From Microbispora triticiradicis (GTDB taxonomy: Bacteria; Actinomycetota; Actinomycetes; Streptosporangiales; Streptosporangiaceae), in NCBI GenBank assembly GCA_003260025.2, contig QFZU02000005.1:1-52944 (forward strand): a DNA stretch of 52,944 nt, read 5' to 3'. A model generated the notes under the pieces. The model saw only the letters and a program-made list of their open reading frames with translations, was not told the origin of the DNA and made no database searches. The position numbers and the translations under genes were made by a program. Within the stretch, counting starts at the first letter, position 1, and each line of letters opens with the position of its first letter. Shown here piece after piece: positions 8,593 through 17,105 of the stretch.

Positions 8593-9740
8593 GCCACGAC
8601 CTCCGTGAGTGGCAGCTCGGCGCGCAGCTCGAACCCGCCGCGCGTCGCGTTGGCGCCGGTCAGCGTGCCGCCGAGCGCCCTGGCCCGGTCCGCCAGCGAG
8701 GTCAGCCCGAAACCGCCGGACGACCGGTCGTCCCGGCCCTTGCCGTCGTCGCTGACCACGAGCACGACCCGGTCGTCGCCGAAGGTGAGCGTGCCCCGCA
8801 CGTGCTCGGCCCCGGCGTGCCGCAGCGCGTTGGTGAGCCCCTCCTGCAGCACCCGGTAGAGGACGAGCTCGACGTCGGGTGTCAGGAGCCGTTCCTCGCC
8901 CCGCACCTCGAACCGCACGCTGATGCCGGTGCCGTCGAACGACGCCGCGAGCCGTTCGAGCGCGGCGCTGCCCACCCGGCCGTCCAGCGCGAGCGGGCGC
9001 AGCGCGCGCACCCAGCGCCGGGCGTCGGCCAGCGCCTCGACCGTGAGCTCCTTGGCCTGGCGGACCTCCTCCCAGGCGGCGTCGGGGCGGCGCTCCCGGA
9101 AGCGTTCGGCGTTCTCCAGGCCCATCTTGATTACGGTCAGGTGATGGCCGACGGAGTCGTGCATCTCCGACGCCATCCTCGCCCGCTCCTCGGCGACGGC
9201 CAGCTCCCTGATCCGTTCGAGGAGCCCCCGCGCCTCCTCCCGGCTGCGCCGCGCCGCCAGCGTGGAGGACGTCATGCCCAGGACGAACGCCGCGAGCACC
9301 GCGCCGAGGCCCATCTCCTGCAGGCCGTCGAGCACGGTCTTGTGGAAGATCAGGGGGACCGCGGCGAACATCACCACCGCGAGGCAGGACAGGATGACCG
9401 TCGCGGCCCGCATGCTGTAGATGAAGGCCAGATTGGCGACGGCGATGAGGATCAGGGGGAGCTGGGTGCTGTAGGCGCCGCTGATGCCCAGCATGGTGGT
9501 CGCCACGAGGAACAGCGGGGCCGCCCAGCGGCGGCCCTCCGCCCGGTCCCAGGGCAGCATGGGCCACAGCGCCACGACCAGGCCGAGGTTGGCGGCGAAG
9601 AGCACGTACTCCAGCACGCTGCCGACGCCGAGCAGCACCGCCTGCACGAGGCCGGCCGCCATGACCGCCGTCACCGCCCAGAACACGAGGTTGAACAGGA
9701 ACGGCCGGTCGGCGTCCCGAAGCCAGTCGAAACCCGCCAT
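8589..9740 (-). CDS. DesK/NarX-type sensor histidine kinase
   Basis: 383 aa membrane sensor kinase. The first ~160 residues hold about six hydrophobic segments with no large extracellular loop, so it probably senses a membrane-associated signal as DesK-type kinases do. The HisKA_3 dimerisation/phospho-acceptor region reads SEMHDSVGHHLTVI with His194 the likely phosphorylated residue. A HATPase_c domain follows with an N-box-like LQEGLTNALRHAG and glycine motifs SDDGKGRD and GGFGLTSLADRA. The 3' end overlaps the response regulator by 4 bp. Confidence 0.95.
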   Translation of the reverse strand: MAGFDWLRDADRPFLFNLVFWAVTAVMAAGLVQAVLLGVGSVLEYVLFAANLGLVVALWPMLPWDRAEGRRWAAPLFLVATTMLGISGAYSTQLPLILIAVANLAFIYSMRAATVILSCLAVVMFAAVPLIFHKTVLDGLQEMGLGAVLAAFVLGMTSSTLAARRSREEARGLLERIRELAVAEERARMASEMHDSVGHHLTVIKMGLENAERFRERRPDAAWEEVRQAKELTVEALADARRWVRALRPLALDGRVGSAALERLAASFDGTGISVRFEVRGEERLLTPDVELVLYRVLQEGLTNALRHAGAEHVRGTLTFGDDRVVLVVSDDGKGRDDRSSGGFGLTSLADRARALGGTLTGANATRGGFELRAELPLTEVVA

Positions 9741-9843
9741 GCTCCGACCCTAGATCGCCACGGTGCGGATGCAACCCGCCATCGGGACCATGACGACCAT
9801 GACCGGAGTCATGCCGCCGCCGTCGCGCACCCGTCCCGCACCT

Positions 9844-9875
9844 GTGCCCCGCCCGCGTTCGTACGGGCGGGGCAC
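9844..9875 (-). terminator. Perfect 12-bp hairpin after glycosidase gene
   Basis: Arms 9844-9855 and 9864-9875 pair perfectly around an 8-nt loop, 12 bp beyond the glycosidase stop on the minus strand and upstream of the histidine kinase gene. GC-rich with no T-run, a probable U-less terminator. Confidence 0.7.
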
Positions 9876-9886
9876 GGCGAGAGGGT

Positions 9887-11749
9887 CTAACTCGCGGAGC
9901 AGGTGACCGGCGAGGGCACGTCGTTCGCGCCGGTCGCGTTGCCGGTGAAGCCGAACGACGTGGACGCGCCGGCCGCCAGGGAGCCGTTGTAGCTCACGTT
10001 CTTCGCGGTGACCGCGGCTCCCGACTGGGACACCGTGGCGTTCCAGGAGGAGCTGATCGTCTGGCCGTTGCGGTACGTCCAGCCGGCGGTCCAGCCGGAG
10101 ATCGGGGTGGTCCGGGTGTTCTTCACCGTCACCTCGGCCTGGAACCCGCCGGGCCAGGAGTTGGTCACCGTGTACGTCGCCGTGCAGCCCTGGCCCGGGT
10201 TGGGGGAGGCCGACGGCGAGGCCGACGGAGACGGGGACGGCGAGGGCGAGGCGGACGGCGACGGCGAGGGCGAGGGCGAGGGCGAGGCGGACGGCGACGG
10301 GGAGGGCGACGACGTGCCGCCGCCGCTCGCCTTGAGCACGGTGACCGAGTACGGCGGGAGCGTGATCGAGGTGGCCGACGACGCGCTGCTCGTGCTGATC
10401 GAGGTGGCGCCCTTGCGCCACTGCAGCACGGTCGCCGCGTTGCCGGGGGAGAAGCCCGAGTAGGACAGCGACACCGTCGTGGAGTTGTTCAGGTCCTTGT
10501 TGATCAGCACCACGTTGACGCCGCTCGAGGTCTTCACCGCGTGCGCGGAGAGCAGCGAGCTGGACGAGGACGCCTTGACCAGGGTGTCGCCGGGCGATCC
10601 GGCCCTGCCCACCATGGCCAGGCCGTAGTACGGCGGGAACGGCGTGTTCGCCGCGGGCTCACCGGAGGCGCCGGAGGACAGGATGCCCTCGTCGTGGTAG
10701 TCGGGGGTCCCGTCGTCGCCGGTGGCCGGGCCCTGGCTGGTCCCGTTGTGCAGGTTCCACCAGTCGAGGTTCATCGCGCCGTTCTCGAACCACGTCAGGT
10801 AGCTGTCGGTGGCGAACAGCGCCGCGGTCGCGGTGGTGAGCTGATAGCTGGGGTTCAGCTCGGTGACCGAGATGCCGATGCTCGACGCCCTGCTCCCGGC
10901 GTACTTGGAGATGAGGGAGCGGACCGTGCCGGTGATCGTCGAGATCTGCGAGACCTTGCCGAGGCTGTCGGTGGCCGAGGTCGCGCCGGGGTACCAGTGG
11001 ACGATGACGAAGTCGGCCTTGTCCTTCACGATTGACATGACCGTGTTGTTCCAGTCCGCGCTGTCGCCGGAGCCGACGATGCCGTCCGGCCAGCCGCCCG
11101 GGGTGGTGAGCACCACGCCGACCTTGATGGAGGAGTCGACGGCCTTCATCGCCGAGATGTACTGCAGCACGTTGTTCGCGTACGCCTTGGGGCTCTTGTC
11201 GGAGTGGTTGTCCTGCTCCCAGCCCGAGCCGTAGTGGCCGTTGCCGTAGACCTCGTTGCCGATCTCCCAGTACTTGACGCCGTACCCCTTGGTGACGTTG
11301 GCGTACCGCACCCAGTCGGCGGCCTCCTGGGCGGTGCCCGTGCCGTAGTTCGCGATGATCACCGGCTGCGCGCCGGCCGAGCGCACCGTGCCCATGTAGG
11401 TGTCGAAGTCGGTGTTCGGCGCCACATAGCCGCCGTCGGTGGTGTTGGTCTTCCAGTGGTAGATGTCGCCGTACGACCCGCCGGGATAGCGGACGGCGGT
11501 GAAACCGGCGTCGCGCAGCAGGCCCGCGATGGGGGCGCTGTTCATGTTCCCGTCGTAGACGGCGACGTTGACCCCGTGCCCGGCGGCGGGGATCGTGCCC
11601 AGGCTCGTGCCGGTGTTCACCGTCACGGTGGCGGAGGTCGCGGCCGACGCGGGTGCGACGGTGACGGCCGTGACCGACGCGGCGGCGAGCGCCGCGGACG
11701 TCAGCAGGGCCAGTCCGACGCGCCGCCGGCCTGTGAGCGAGGCGTGCAT
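9887..11749 (-). CDS. Secreted GH-A clan glycosidase with C-terminal CBM2
   Basis: 620 aa extracellular polysaccharide-active protein. ATG at 11749 with AAGGAG SD; signal peptide residues 1-37 (R-rich start, long Ala/Leu/Val core, APASAA). The catalytic part (about 38-470) resembles alpha-L-arabinofuranosidase-like (GH51/GH39) TIM barrels: RYPGGSYGD strand, YWEIGNE with the likely acid/base Glu, and SVTELNP with the likely nucleophile Glu. A short beta domain, then a Ser/Pro-rich linker of about 45 residues. The last ~100 residues are a CBM2 cellulose/xylan-binding module with bounding Cys residues (CTATY to VTCSAS) and surface Trp (NSWPGGF, GWTAGWTY, SSSWNA). Similar proteins are often annotated only as cellulose-binding protein; exact substrate not determinable here. 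Confidence 0.9.
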   Translation of the reverse strand: MHASLTGRRRVGLALLTSAALAAASVTAVTVAPASAATSATVTVNTGTSLGTIPAAGHGVNVAVYDGNMNSAPIAGLLRDAGFTAVRYPGGSYGDIYHWKTNTTDGGYVAPNTDFDTYMGTVRSAGAQPVIIANYGTGTAQEAADWVRYANVTKGYGVKYWEIGNEVYGNGHYGSGWEQDNHSDKSPKAYANNVLQYISAMKAVDSSIKVGVVLTTPGGWPDGIVGSGDSADWNNTVMSIVKDKADFVIVHWYPGATSATDSLGKVSQISTITGTVRSLISKYAGSRASSIGISVTELNPSYQLTTATAALFATDSYLTWFENGAMNLDWWNLHNGTSQGPATGDDGTPDYHDEGILSSGASGEPAANTPFPPYYGLAMVGRAGSPGDTLVKASSSSSLLSAHAVKTSSGVNVVLINKDLNNSTTVSLSYSGFSPGNAATVLQWRKGATSISTSSASSATSITLPPYSVTVLKASGGGTSSPSPSPSASPSPSPSPSPSASPSPSPSPSASPSASPNPGQGCTATYTVTNSWPGGFQAEVTVKNTRTTPISGWTAGWTYRNGQTISSSWNATVSQSGAAVTAKNVSYNGSLAAGASTSFGFTGNATGANDVPSPVTCSAS

Positions 11750-11926
11750 TGGGAGCTCCTTCGAGCGATCGCGCTGTCGCCCGTGCCGGGCGCAGATCGA
11801 GCCGCATCCTGTTCCCCGCCGCCCCGAAAGGTCAACGCGAAGGACGGCCGCAAGCCCCTGAGCTGGGGACGATTTCGTATGGAGATGCAACTTTCACCGG
11901 GCCGTCCCGGTGTCTGCCCGGTGATC
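11750..11926. other. Intergenic: promoter region of glycosidase
   Basis: 177 bp upstream of the glycosidase and downstream of the DUF2470 gene (both minus). Holds the glycosidase SD and presumably its promoter. I found no clear CebR-type or other carbohydrate-regulator palindrome. Confidence 0.5.
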
Positions 11927-12646
11927 TCATCGCGACAGCAGACAGGCCAGGGCCTGTTCGAGCGCCTCGGGCGTCGCGACGGGCGCCGGCCAGGGGACCC
12001 GGACGAGGTGGCCGGGCCCCAGGCGCAGAGTGGCGCCGTAGCGGTCCAGCTCCCACAGCCACACCTCGTCGTGGGCCGCCTCCCCCGTCAGCCTCTCCGC
12101 CGCCTCCTTGAGCGGCTCCGAGTGGGACTCGTTGACGTGACGCACCATGCGCTCGGCGGGCGGGAGCAACGGGTCGGGGGCCGAGGCGAGGTACGTCTCG
12201 GCGTCGAGGACGCCCGACTCGCCGCCGGTCAGATAGATCACGTGGCAGACGTCGACGCGCAGCAGCGCGGGAGCACCACCCTCGACGGCCGCGAACAGGT
12301 CCTCGTCGGGGCAGGACTCCGCGATGGCGACGGCGGCGGCGCGGGCCTGCGCCGCGGGCACGGGCTGCGTCCAGCCCCGCACCTTGAGCAGGGCGCGATG
12401 CCGCTCGACCCCGCCGACCTCCCTGGTCGCGGAGAGGTCGACCGTCACCAGGGTCTCGGCCGGCGCGCCGTACAGGGCCTCGCCCGGCTTCACCAGCAGG
12501 ACCGGCCGGCCCCTGCCGTCCACGCCGCCGCGGGCGGCGGCCGTGGGCACCTCCGACCCGGCGACCGAGACGTGCGTCGGCGCCGACAGGGCCGCGAGGG
12601 TGCGGACGCGCTCGGGGACCGGGGGAGCGGTGACGGGATGCCGCAT
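11927..12646 (-). CDS. DUF2470 domain protein, likely iron/heme-linked
   Basis: 239 aa cytoplasmic protein. ATG at 12646 was preferred over the in-frame ATG at 12661 because AAGGAG sits 7-8 nt before it. The C-terminal ~80 residues form a DUF2470 domain (ERMVRHVNESHSEPL, then a WELDRYGATLRL stretch), the domain found at the end of HugZ-type heme utilisation proteins. The N-terminal ~150 residues are a split-barrel-like region without a recognised catalytic motif. A DtxR/IdeR-type iron box lies 17-35 bp upstream of the start, in the space shared with the divergent S4 gene. Inference: repressed by iron and involved in heme or iron handling; enzymatic activity not shown. Confidence 0.85.
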   Translation of the reverse strand: MRHPVTAPPVPERVRTLAALSAPTHVSVAGSEVPTAAARGGVDGRGRPVLLVKPGEALYGAPAETLVTVDLSATREVGGVERHRALLKVRGWTQPVPAAQARAAAVAIAESCPDEDLFAAVEGGAPALLRVDVCHVIYLTGGESGVLDAETYLASAPDPLLPPAERMVRHVNESHSEPLKEAAERLTGEAAHDEVWLWELDRYGATLRLGPGHLVRVPWPAPVATPEALEQALACLLSR

Positions 12647-12662
12647 GGGTGGCTCCTTCAAG

Positions 12663-12681
12663 GTAGGTTAGGCTCACCTTA
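12663..12681. promoter_or_regulatory. IdeR/DtxR-type iron box
   Basis: The 19-mer gtaggttaggctcacctta matches the actinobacterial iron-box consensus TTAGGTTAGSCTAACCTAA at 16 of 19 positions by eye. It lies between the divergent DUF2470 (start 12646) and S4-like (start 12714) genes. A weaker second match (about 12 of 19) occupies 12678-12696. Placement suits control of both promoters. Confidence 0.75.
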
Positions 12682-12713
12682 GTAAGGGTTGCCTAACTTG
12701 GAAAGAGGGTGTC

Positions 12714-13328
12714 ATGCGTTACACGGGACCGAAGGTGCGGCTGTCGCGACGGGCGGGCGTTCCGCTCACCCGGAAGGCGGTGAAGTACTTCGAGGCCCGG
12801 CCCTACCCGCCCGGCGAGCACGGCCGCAAGACCAACCGCCGGAACACCGGCGACTACGGCATGCGGCTGCTGGAGAAGCAGAAGCTCCGCTGGTACTACG
12901 ACGTGTCCGAACGTCAGCTCCGCCGCTACTGGGACCTCGCCGTCCGCCGTCCCGGCCGGTCCGGAGAGGAGCTGGTGGCGCTCCTGGAGACCCGGCTCGC
13001 CTCCCTCGTCCTGCGGGCCGGGCTCGCGCCGTCGATCTACGCCGCCCGGCAGTATGTGAACCACGGGCACATCGCGGTCGACGGCCGCAAGGTGGACATC
13101 CCCAGCTACCAGGTGAAGCCGGGCCAGTCGGTGACCGTACGGGACCGGTCGGCCAGGATGCAGCCGTTCGTCGCCGCCGCCGAGGGCACGTACGCCGACG
13201 AGCGGACCGCTCCCTATCTGGACATCGACCACCGCGGACTGCGCTTCACCCTGCTGCGGCGCCCCACGCGCGAGGAGATCGTGGTTCCGGTGGACGAGCA
13301 GCTCGTCGTCGAGCACTACTCCCGCTGA
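12714..13328 (+). CDS. rpsD: Cysteine-free ribosomal protein S4 (uS4), probably a paralogue
   Basis: 204 aa, full length for uS4. N-terminal RRAGVPLTRKAVKYFEARPYPPGEHGRK is the classic S4 signature; the S4 RNA-binding domain is about residues 95-160 (LETRLASLVLRAGLAPSIYAARQ, then VNHGHIAVDGRKVDIPSY); the C-terminus EQLVVEHYSR is also conserved. There is no Cys anywhere, so it is the zinc-independent form. It stands alone, without the rpsK-rpoA neighbours of a main ribosomal operon, and shares an iron-box-like operator with a DUF2470 gene. SD AGAGGG precedes the ATG. Inference: an accessory or alternative S4 made under metal limitation; whether another rpsD exists in the genome cannot be seen here. 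Confidence 0.93.
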   Translation: MRYTGPKVRLSRRAGVPLTRKAVKYFEARPYPPGEHGRKTNRRNTGDYGMRLLEKQKLRWYYDVSERQLRRYWDLAVRRPGRSGEELVALLETRLASLVLRAGLAPSIYAARQYVNHGHIAVDGRKVDIPSYQVKPGQSVTVRDRSARMQPFVAAAEGTYADERTAPYLDIDHRGLRFTLLRRPTREEIVVPVDEQLVVEHYSR

Positions 13329-13357
13329 CGCCCCGGCCCCGGCGACCGGCTACGGGA

Positions 13358-14071
13358 TCACGGGGTCCGGAAGCCGCGGAACGTCACGCGCTTCCGGAAC
13401 GCGAAGCCGAGTCGTTCGTAGAGCGCGATCGCGGAGGTGTTGGCCTCGGCCACGTGGAGGAACGGTCGCTCGTTGCGGGCGGTGATGTGGGTGACCAGGG
13501 CGTCCACCAGACGGGAGGCATATCCCCGGCCTCGCGCTTCGGGGGCGGTGCAGACGGCGCTGATCTCGGTCCATCCGGGCGGACGGAGCCGTTCGCCCGC
13601 CATGGCGACCAGGGCGCCGTTCTCGCGGATGCCCAGATAGGTGCCGAGTTCGAGAGTCCGGGGCCAGAACGGCCCCGGCCGGGTTCGCGCGGTGAGATCG
13701 AGCATCTCCGGCACGTCGTCGGCGCCCAGCTCGACCAGCTCCGAACCCGGCTCGACGTGGGCGACGTGGGTGACGTCGGCGCGGCCGGTCGCGAGAAAGA
13801 CCATCTGGAGGCCGTCGAGAGCGAAGATCGGCTCCCAGTCTGCAGGCGGGGTCGCCGGGCAGCTGAACAGGTCGGCGAACCCGCCGCGACCGAGCAGGCG
13901 CGCGAGGTCGTCCCACTCCGCCGGGTCCGGGTCGCCGGACACCGCGGAGAAGCTCGCGACTTCCGGCAGGTAACCGGCCGCCCGGCCGAGCCGGCGCGCC
14001 AGGTGCGCGTGAGGGCCGCGGAGCGACTCGGCGACCGGGTCGTCGAGTGCGACGGTGTCGCGGTCGAGCAT
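13358..14071 (-). CDS. GNAT family N-acetyltransferase
   Basis: 237 aa. ATG at 14071 chosen because GAAAGG lies 9 nt upstream; the frame is open further (to 14182) but without coding character. The C-terminal half holds a GNAT fold: EISAVCTAPEARGRGYASRLVDAL is motif A with the acetyl-CoA pyrophosphate-binding R-G-x-G-x-A, followed by NTSAIALYERLGF (motif B with the usual Asn and Tyr). The N-terminal ~110 residues look like a degenerate first GNAT repeat or substrate domain of the FR47/GCN5-like type. Acceptor unknown. Convergent with the S4 gene (29 bp gap). Confidence 0.9.
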   Translation of the reverse strand: MLDRDTVALDDPVAESLRGPHAHLARRLGRAAGYLPEVASFSAVSGDPDPAEWDDLARLLGRGGFADLFSCPATPPADWEPIFALDGLQMVFLATGRADVTHVAHVEPGSELVELGADDVPEMLDLTARTRPGPFWPRTLELGTYLGIRENGALVAMAGERLRPPGWTEISAVCTAPEARGRGYASRLVDALVTHITARNERPFLHVAEANTSAIALYERLGFAFRKRVTFRGFRTP

Positions 14072-14230
14072 CGCCTTGAGCCTTTCGTGCCGGGCCGCGA
14101 CCTGCGTGCAGCCGCAGTCTAGCCAGGCGTGGCCTCTGACCCGGCGCCGGGAGCGGTTCACCGCGCGGAGTGGCACCACCACGTGGTGCGGACCGAGCGC
14201 GTACGACCGCGACCGGTGGGGGACTTCGGC

Positions 14231-14258
14231 GGCGTAGCCGGCGCGCGCCGGCTACGCC
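14231..14258 (-). terminator. 28-bp perfect palindrome after secreted operon
   Basis: 14231-14244 and 14245-14258 are exact reverse complements with no loop bases, 7 bp past the stop of the last gene of the minus-strand secreted operon. Probable terminator; a perfect palindrome could also be a protein-binding site. Confidence 0.65.
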
Positions 14259-14265
14259 GTGACAC

Positions 14266-15612
14266 TCAGGAAGAGCGGTTGGTGCCCGCGGGGTTGTTCA
14301 CGCCGACGGGCGTGGAGGCCGTGGGGCGGTCGGCCTGGCAGCGCTGCTTCTCCGACGCCGTCATGGGGCCGGTGCGCTGGTAGACGCGGTCGGACAGTTC
14401 GGTGGCCGGGTAGTCCAGCACGGTGTACAGGCGCCACTCGGTGTTCGGGTCTGCGGGAGCGGGATCGGATGTGAACCAGCCGTCGGTGCGCCGGCGGCCG
14501 GCCTGGGTCTCGATCCACGCGGCCTCCGAAGGCTGAAGAACCTCGGTCACCGTATGGTCGCTCCTGGCGGCCCAGGCGGGATTGGTCGCGGTCCCGGCGG
14601 CGAACTGATGGGCCATGTTGCTCGGCGTGCCCGTGGTGCCGGGAAGGCCCGCGGTGGCGGCCAGGTCCCCGTAGGAGCGCCCGGCGAAGGCGACCGGGCG
14701 CGTGCGGGTCAGCGCGTTGCGGGTGCAGTTGATGTAGGTGTCACCGTTGACCTGGGCCGGCTCGTAGTACGCGTACGAATACTCTCTCTCCGGCGTGAAG
14801 ACGCACCTGCCCGGAGCACCGCTGCAGTAATTCACCGCTTCGGCCACCGGCCTCGCGTCGTTGCCGTAGAAGGCCTGAGAGGGCGGCAGGGCGGTCTTGG
14901 GAATGGTCCTGTCGACCGGCGGCGGCACCTGGACCGCGCGTACGTCGGCGATCAGCGGGCCGCAGTTGCCGCCCGCGTTGGCGGGGGCGGGCACCTTCGA
15001 GGTGAAGGTGAGCAGTGGTTCGTGCTCGGAGGCGGTGAAGGTGTAGGTCTGCCCGGTGCGCCACACCCCCTTGCCGAGGGTGTTGAGCTTCTTGTCCGGG
15101 TCGGGGGCGGTGGTCCGCTCGCTGACCTCGCCCCCGGCGCCCTCGACCGTGTACGACTGGCCCTGGGCGACCGACGCCGGTGTGCAGGCGGCGGCGATTC
15201 CCGGGCTGTCGTCGAAGGTGACGGTCACCTGGGCGCCCGCGCGCACCCCGCGCAGCCGCTGTTTGAAGCCGTAGGCGGCGGCCGGGAAGCGCAGCATGAC
15301 GGCGGTCTTGCCGTCCGGATGTCCGGAGTCCGCTCCCGCGTAACGCCCGACCCCGGCGGCGGTGCCGGATCCGGCGGTCGAACCCACCGACCAGCCCTGC
15401 ACCGGTCCCCAGTTCACACTGCCGCCGGGAAGGGCGGGGAGGGCGAAGTCGCCGTTGACGACCGCGACCGGCCTGCTGCCCGCGCTGCCGGAACCGCCTG
15501 GCGCGTCGGCGTACGCGGGCTGGACGGCCGCGGGCAGGCCGAGGCAGAGGGCCGCGGCGAGGCCGGCGGCCCGGACCATGCCGATCCCGGCACGGGTCTG
15601 CATGACATTCAT
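14266..15612 (-). CDS. Secreted protein with lectin-like N-domain, third gene of secreted operon
   Basis: 448 aa, family not recognised. Start at ATG 15612, with GGAG 7 nt before it (an in-frame ATG at 15624 overlaps that SD). Signal peptide to about residue 35 (AYA-DA). Residues about 45-215 look like a jelly-roll, DUF642/CBM-like carbohydrate-binding domain (VNGDFALP, GPVQGWSV, FKQRLRGVRAGAQVTVTF, TFTSKVPAPANAGGNCGP). The C-terminal half contains the module YC-x3-PG-x-C-x-F ... YINCT-x-N that also occurs with identical spacing in the preceding gene, then W-containing beta-rich sequence (DHTVTEVLQPSEAAWIETQ). Follows the preceding gene by 33 bp. Function unknown; inferred to act outside the cell on glycans or membranes. 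Confidence 0.82.
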   Translation of the reverse strand: MNVMQTRAGIGMVRAAGLAAALCLGLPAAVQPAYADAPGGSGSAGSRPVAVVNGDFALPALPGGSVNWGPVQGWSVGSTAGSGTAAGVGRYAGADSGHPDGKTAVMLRFPAAAYGFKQRLRGVRAGAQVTVTFDDSPGIAAACTPASVAQGQSYTVEGAGGEVSERTTAPDPDKKLNTLGKGVWRTGQTYTFTASEHEPLLTFTSKVPAPANAGGNCGPLIADVRAVQVPPPVDRTIPKTALPPSQAFYGNDARPVAEAVNYCSGAPGRCVFTPEREYSYAYYEPAQVNGDTYINCTRNALTRTRPVAFAGRSYGDLAATAGLPGTTGTPSNMAHQFAAGTATNPAWAARSDHTVTEVLQPSEAAWIETQAGRRRTDGWFTSDPAPADPNTEWRLYTVLDYPATELSDRVYQRTGPMTASEKQRCQADRPTASTPVGVNNPAGTNRSS

Positions 15613-15645
15613 GTCGATCTCCATAGATGAGGGCTGGCGGGACGG

Positions 15646-16566
15646 TCAGGACGGCCGGAACGGAAGCACGGTCCGCTCTCTGAGCCGAGCCCCCGGCGGC
15701 AGGGCGGAAAGAGGCGTCATCGCGTCGACGCGGCGGGGGGGCGGGTTGACGTTGTCGTCCGCGGCGGTCGTGGCGTGCGGATGCACCTGCTCGCAGGTGT
15801 TTCCGCCCACGACGAAGGTCTCGGCGACGAAGGTGCTGGTGTTGACGGACGACGGTCCGGTGACGACGACGTTGTGGATGTGCAGGCCGTTCGGCACGGT
15901 GATCGTCCCGGCGACGCGCTGCATGGCGGCGCTGGCGCCGAAGACCAGGGCGTCCCCGGGCCGGACGACGGTGGTGTAAGTGGTCGACTCGGTCTGCTCG
16001 CTGGTCCAGGTGTGCTGGTAGGCGAGCTTGAACGCGCCCTCGAAGGCGCCCTTGAGCCCCAGGGAGCCGCCCACCTTGCCGCTGCCGTTCGCACCGGCCT
16101 TGGCGCCGAAGGTCGCGCTGGGGCCCTGCTGCTTGTTCGGCGTGTCGAAGCTGCCGCTGCCTTCGGCGTTCACCGCGGCGGAGACCTCGCCGGAGGCGTT
16201 GAGCTGGCCCTCCACCGCGATCTTCCCGGTGATCTCGCCGCCGAGGTTGTCGCTGCTGCCGGTACGCAGGGTGATCTGACGCGTCACGGTGATGTTGTCG
16301 TCGGTGCAGTTGATCGCGGCGTTGCCCAGAGACTTGACGGCGCTGTAGAAGTCCCCGGACCCGGCCTTGTTCACGGCGAACCGGCACGCCCCGGGGTGCG
16401 CGGCGCAGTACTCGGTCACCGGACGCACCGACGGCAGCGGCCTGTCACCGTCGAACGCCCGCGCGGTCGGCAGGGTCGGCTCCGAGCCGGCGGACGCCGC
16501 CATCGGAAGGAACGTGATCAGGGCGACGGCGGAAAGCACCGGCGTCCGCCGGGCCAGAGATGTCAT
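15646..16566 (-). CDS. Secreted aerolysin/MTX2-like beta-rich protein (candidate pore former)
   Basis: 306 aa, start at ATG 16566 chosen for its signal peptide (MTSLARRTPVLSAVALITF, cleavage near ASA-GS); no strong SD, probably coupled to the upstream gene 5 bp away. After the signal: the YCAAHPGACRF ... INCTDDN Cys module shared with the next gene, then a long Gly/Ser/Ala-rich amphipathic alternating stretch (GGEITGKIAVEGQLNASGE, GSGKVGGSLGLKGAFEG), then TWTSEQTESTTYTTVVRPGDAL, which resembles the Ser/Thr-rich strands of ETX/MTX2/aerolysin beta-pore-forming proteins. A C-terminal domain with one further Cys follows. The assignment to a pore-forming family is inference from pattern and would need a structure prediction. 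No enzyme motif seen. Confidence 0.8.
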   Translation of the reverse strand: MTSLARRTPVLSAVALITFLPMAASAGSEPTLPTARAFDGDRPLPSVRPVTEYCAAHPGACRFAVNKAGSGDFYSAVKSLGNAAINCTDDNITVTRQITLRTGSSDNLGGEITGKIAVEGQLNASGEVSAAVNAEGSGSFDTPNKQQGPSATFGAKAGANGSGKVGGSLGLKGAFEGAFKLAYQHTWTSEQTESTTYTTVVRPGDALVFGASAAMQRVAGTITVPNGLHIHNVVVTGPSSVNTSTFVAETFVVGGNTCEQVHPHATTAADDNVNPPPRRVDAMTPLSALPPGARLRERTVLPFRPS

Positions 16567-16571
16567 GAGAC

Positions 16572-17105
16572 TCACTTGTTCATCAACTCGCACAGGCCGG
16601 TCAGCGAGGGCGAACCGTCGGCGGCTTTGAACGCGGCGGGAAGCTCCGCGGCGAACGCGTCACAGGTGGAGTTCAGCGCCGACGCGGCGTTGTCGGTCGG
16701 TGCGGGCTTGAAGGCGTCGAGCTCCTTCCGGACGTCGGCCATGCCCTCTCGCTGCTCGGCGTCGTCGCCGATGAGGTCGCGCATGCACTGCTTGCCCTGC
16801 GCGGATCCAGGAGGGCACTGGTCGGCCTTGTCCTTGGCGGCGGCGATGTCCTTCTTGGCCTCGTCGGCCTCCTTCCTGGCGTCCTCGCGGCCGGAGTCGA
16901 CGCCCTCCCGGTCCTGCCCGGAGGCGCCGCAGGGCTTCGGCTCCCCGTTGGGGCAGGGCTTGTCGTCCGGTGGATCCGGCTCCAGTACGGCGGGTCGGGT
17001 GGCGGTCGTCACCCCGGCGTGAGCGGGGGCGAAGGCAGCGGCGGCGGCGAACGTCGAAGCCACTGCGAGCATGGCGAAAGCGCCAGCCAGGCGAGAAATG
17101 TGCAT
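16572..17105 (-). CDS. Small secreted Cys-rich, charged helical protein, first gene of secreted operon
   Basis: 177 aa, family not recognised. ATG at 17105 has GAAGAAGG just upstream and opens a clear signal peptide (MHISRLAGAFAMLAVAST, cleavage near AHA-GV). The mature part has six Cys (KPCPNGEPKPCGAS, DQCPPGSAQGKQCMRD, NSTCDAF, GLCELM), enough for three disulphides. Between them lies a strongly charged region (EDARKEADEAKKDIAAAKDKAD) that should form a helix or short coiled coil. First gene of a three-gene minus-strand operon of secreted proteins, 5 bp before the aerolysin-like gene. It could be a chaperone, inhibitor or third toxin component; nothing in the sequence decides this. Confidence 0.8.
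   Translation of the reverse strand: MHISRLAGAFAMLAVASTFAAAAAFAPAHAGVTTATRPAVLEPDPPDDKPCPNGEPKPCGASGQDREGVDSGREDARKEADEAKKDIAAAKDKADQCPPGSAQGKQCMRDLIGDDAEQREGMADVRKELDAFKPAPTDNAASALNSTCDAFAAELPAAFKAADGSPSLTGLCELMNK

Noticed and set aside
11740..11760. CebR-type operator at the glycosidase start
   Set aside because: A gggagctcc string is present but it is mainly the Shine-Dalgarno region and does not match the 14-bp TGGGAGCGCTCCCA palindrome.
13358..14182. Longer GNAT protein starting at 14182
   Set aside because: Extra 37 residues lack coding character and the ATG at 14071 has a well-placed GAAAGG.
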